Of a stretch of 6,190 nt of DNA, positions 5,486 through 6,190 are shown in pieces. The stretch's first letter is position 1; the number at the start of each line of letters is the position of its first letter. The notes beneath the pieces were generated by a model that ran no database searches, was not told the DNA's origin, and saw nothing but the letters and a program-made list of their open reading frames with translations. The position numbers were made by a program, and so were the translations under genes. The stretch lies in NCBI GenBank assembly GCA_937952445.1, contig CALGAA010000266.1, forward strand, positions 1 to 6,190, read 5' to 3'. The stretch is from an uncultured Bacteroidota bacterium (GTDB taxonomy: Bacteria > Bacteroidota > Bacteroidia > Chitinophagales > Saprospiraceae).

Positions 5486-6043
5486 ATGCCTACAAAAGGA
5501 CAAATCGTAACCAATCGCAAAAGTGGTGATACATATGAATTCCTCCAAACTGCCCGGGACACCAACGGTGAATTTGTGTCGATGATCGCGACGATTCGGC
5601 GAAAGGGAAAAAGCGTGCCGGATCATTTTCATACGATGCAAGACGAAACGTTTGAGGTGATCTCAGGTAAATTGACGATCAATAAAGAGGGTGAGTCATT
5701 CGTGTTGGAAAAAGGGGAAGAGATTACGCTGGAACGAGGAATTTCCCACAATCATTTCAATACCGGAGATGAAACCGTGGTGTACAAACACACGGTGAGT
5801 CCCGCCCTGGATTTCGATTATCTGATCGAAAATTTGGTTGGACTCATTGGGGACAGCTCCAATAAGGATGGAAAACTGGGTTTGATCCAGCAACTGGTTA
5901 TTTTAAAATACCTGGACAGTAAATCTTTTCTGGCGGATTTGCCGCTGGGTGTTCAGAAATTGCTCATGAATACGGTCGCTCCTGTCGCCCGGCTATTCGG
6001 TTACCGGGCCGTGTATAAAAAGTACTCGGGCATTGAAAAATAG
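5486..6043 (+). CDS. Cupin-domain protein with helical C-terminal tail
   Basis: 185-residue cytoplasmic protein. Residues about 25-105 are a single cupin barrel. Motif 1 is GKSVPDHFHTMQDETFEVISG (41-61 region; key residues His47, His49, Glu54, Gly61), and motif 2 runs from Gly77 to Asn92 with LERGISHNHFN giving His88; the usual Pro of motif 2 is Glu83. His47, His49, Glu54 and His88 form the full expected metal site, so metal binding is likely. Residues 106-185 are an extra, mostly helical segment (FDYLIENLVGLIG, LIQQLVILKYLD, LMNTVAPVARLFGYRAVYKKY) not part of the minimal fold; its amphipathic helices and basic end suggest a partner or membrane surface. Cupins range from dioxygenases and isomerases to binding proteins, so the reaction is unknown. 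It has its own leader and no close neighbour. No terminator is visible after the stop codon. Confidence 0.82.
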   Translation: MPTKGQIVTNRKSGDTYEFLQTARDTNGEFVSMIATIRRKGKSVPDHFHTMQDETFEVISGKLTINKEGESFVLEKGEEITLERGISHNHFNTGDETVVYKHTVSPALDFDYLIENLVGLIGDSSNKDGKLGLIQQLVILKYLDSKSFLADLPLGVQKLLMNTVAPVARLFGYRAVYKKYSGIEK

Positions 6044-6052
6044 ATATTCAAT

Positions 6053-6073
6053 GACGAATTACGAATTACGAAT
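6053..6073. repeat. Heptamer tandem repeat ACGAATT x3
   Basis: ACGAATT at 6054-6060 and 6061-6067, then ACGAAT at 6068-6073, all in exact 7-bp register, begin ten bases after the cupin stop. The run is preceded by ATTCAATG, and the 13 bases at 6046-6058 match 51-63 at the left edge in 12 positions. It is non-coding and the same unit length as the CTGYCNN heptamers at 193-229. Confidence 0.75.
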
Positions 6074-6190
6074 GGGGCGATAGTGGGATGAGCTCAAGGG
6101 TATGGGGTTGTTTTTCGAGAGGGTGGGACTGGTTTCTGGCAAATTTTGAAGGATTTGCAAGCCGGGTGTGGGCATGCGGGCGGAGGATTG
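6074..6190. other. G-rich non-coding right edge
   Basis: No gene is supported here. The + strand is strongly G-rich (runs GGGGCG, GTGGGATG, GGGTATGGGG, GAGGGTGGG, GGGCGG), like the AAAGGGGGG/TCGGTGG stretch at 84-106. A weak inverted repeat, GCAAAT (6139-6144) and ATTTGC (6153-6158), is present without a T-tract. The start or end of a gene beyond the edge cannot be judged. Confidence 0.4.

Overview
The window looks like chromosomal DNA from a member of the Bacteroidota, probably an environmental Saprospiraceae- or Lewinella-like lineage. The evidence is an outer-membrane beta-barrel protein with a 'SHAQS'-type signal peptide and terminal Phe, TAnnTTTG-like -7 elements, little Shine-Dalgarno usage, AT-rich leaders, and non-coding gaps filled with short degenerate tandem repeats. 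The taxonomic call is inference from style, not from a marker gene.

Layout. Positions 1-328 have no convincing gene and carry a mosaic of short repeats and an inverted repeat. 329-955 (+) is a secreted outer-membrane beta-barrel protein with a strong intrinsic terminator at 983-1024. 1085-1365 is a degenerate array of about ten units of roughly 24 bp. 1393-2016 (-) is a six-helix membrane protein resembling the RcnA/NiCoT/UreH metal-permease group, with a His-rich loop. A 228-bp divergent promoter region separates it from a two-gene unit on the + strand: a Gfo/Idh/MocA-type NAD(P)-dependent oxidoreductase (2245-3402) and a sugar phosphate isomerase/epimerase-type TIM barrel (3440-4492), 37 bp apart. 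These two probably act on successive steps of one sugar or polyol pathway; the substrate cannot be read from the sequence.

Downstream, 4512-4723 folds on paper into a closing helix around several hairpins and ends in a textbook 12-bp terminator, with a plausible promoter ahead of it. It is either a structured 3' UTR or an undescribed small RNA. 4869-5225 (+) encodes a small lipoprotein with one unusual CX4CH haem-binding motif. 5486-6043 (+) encodes a cupin with a conserved-looking metal site and a helical C-terminal extension. Its leader starts with a GC hairpin. The right edge repeats the style of the left edge: heptamer repeats and a 13-bp sequence shared 12/13 with positions 51-63.

No defence system, CRISPR array, transposase, tRNA or rRNA was seen. 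The most unusual items are the candidate structured RNA at 4512-4723, the CX4CH lipoprotein, the D-to-N change in the permease metal motif, and the several repeat families in the gaps.
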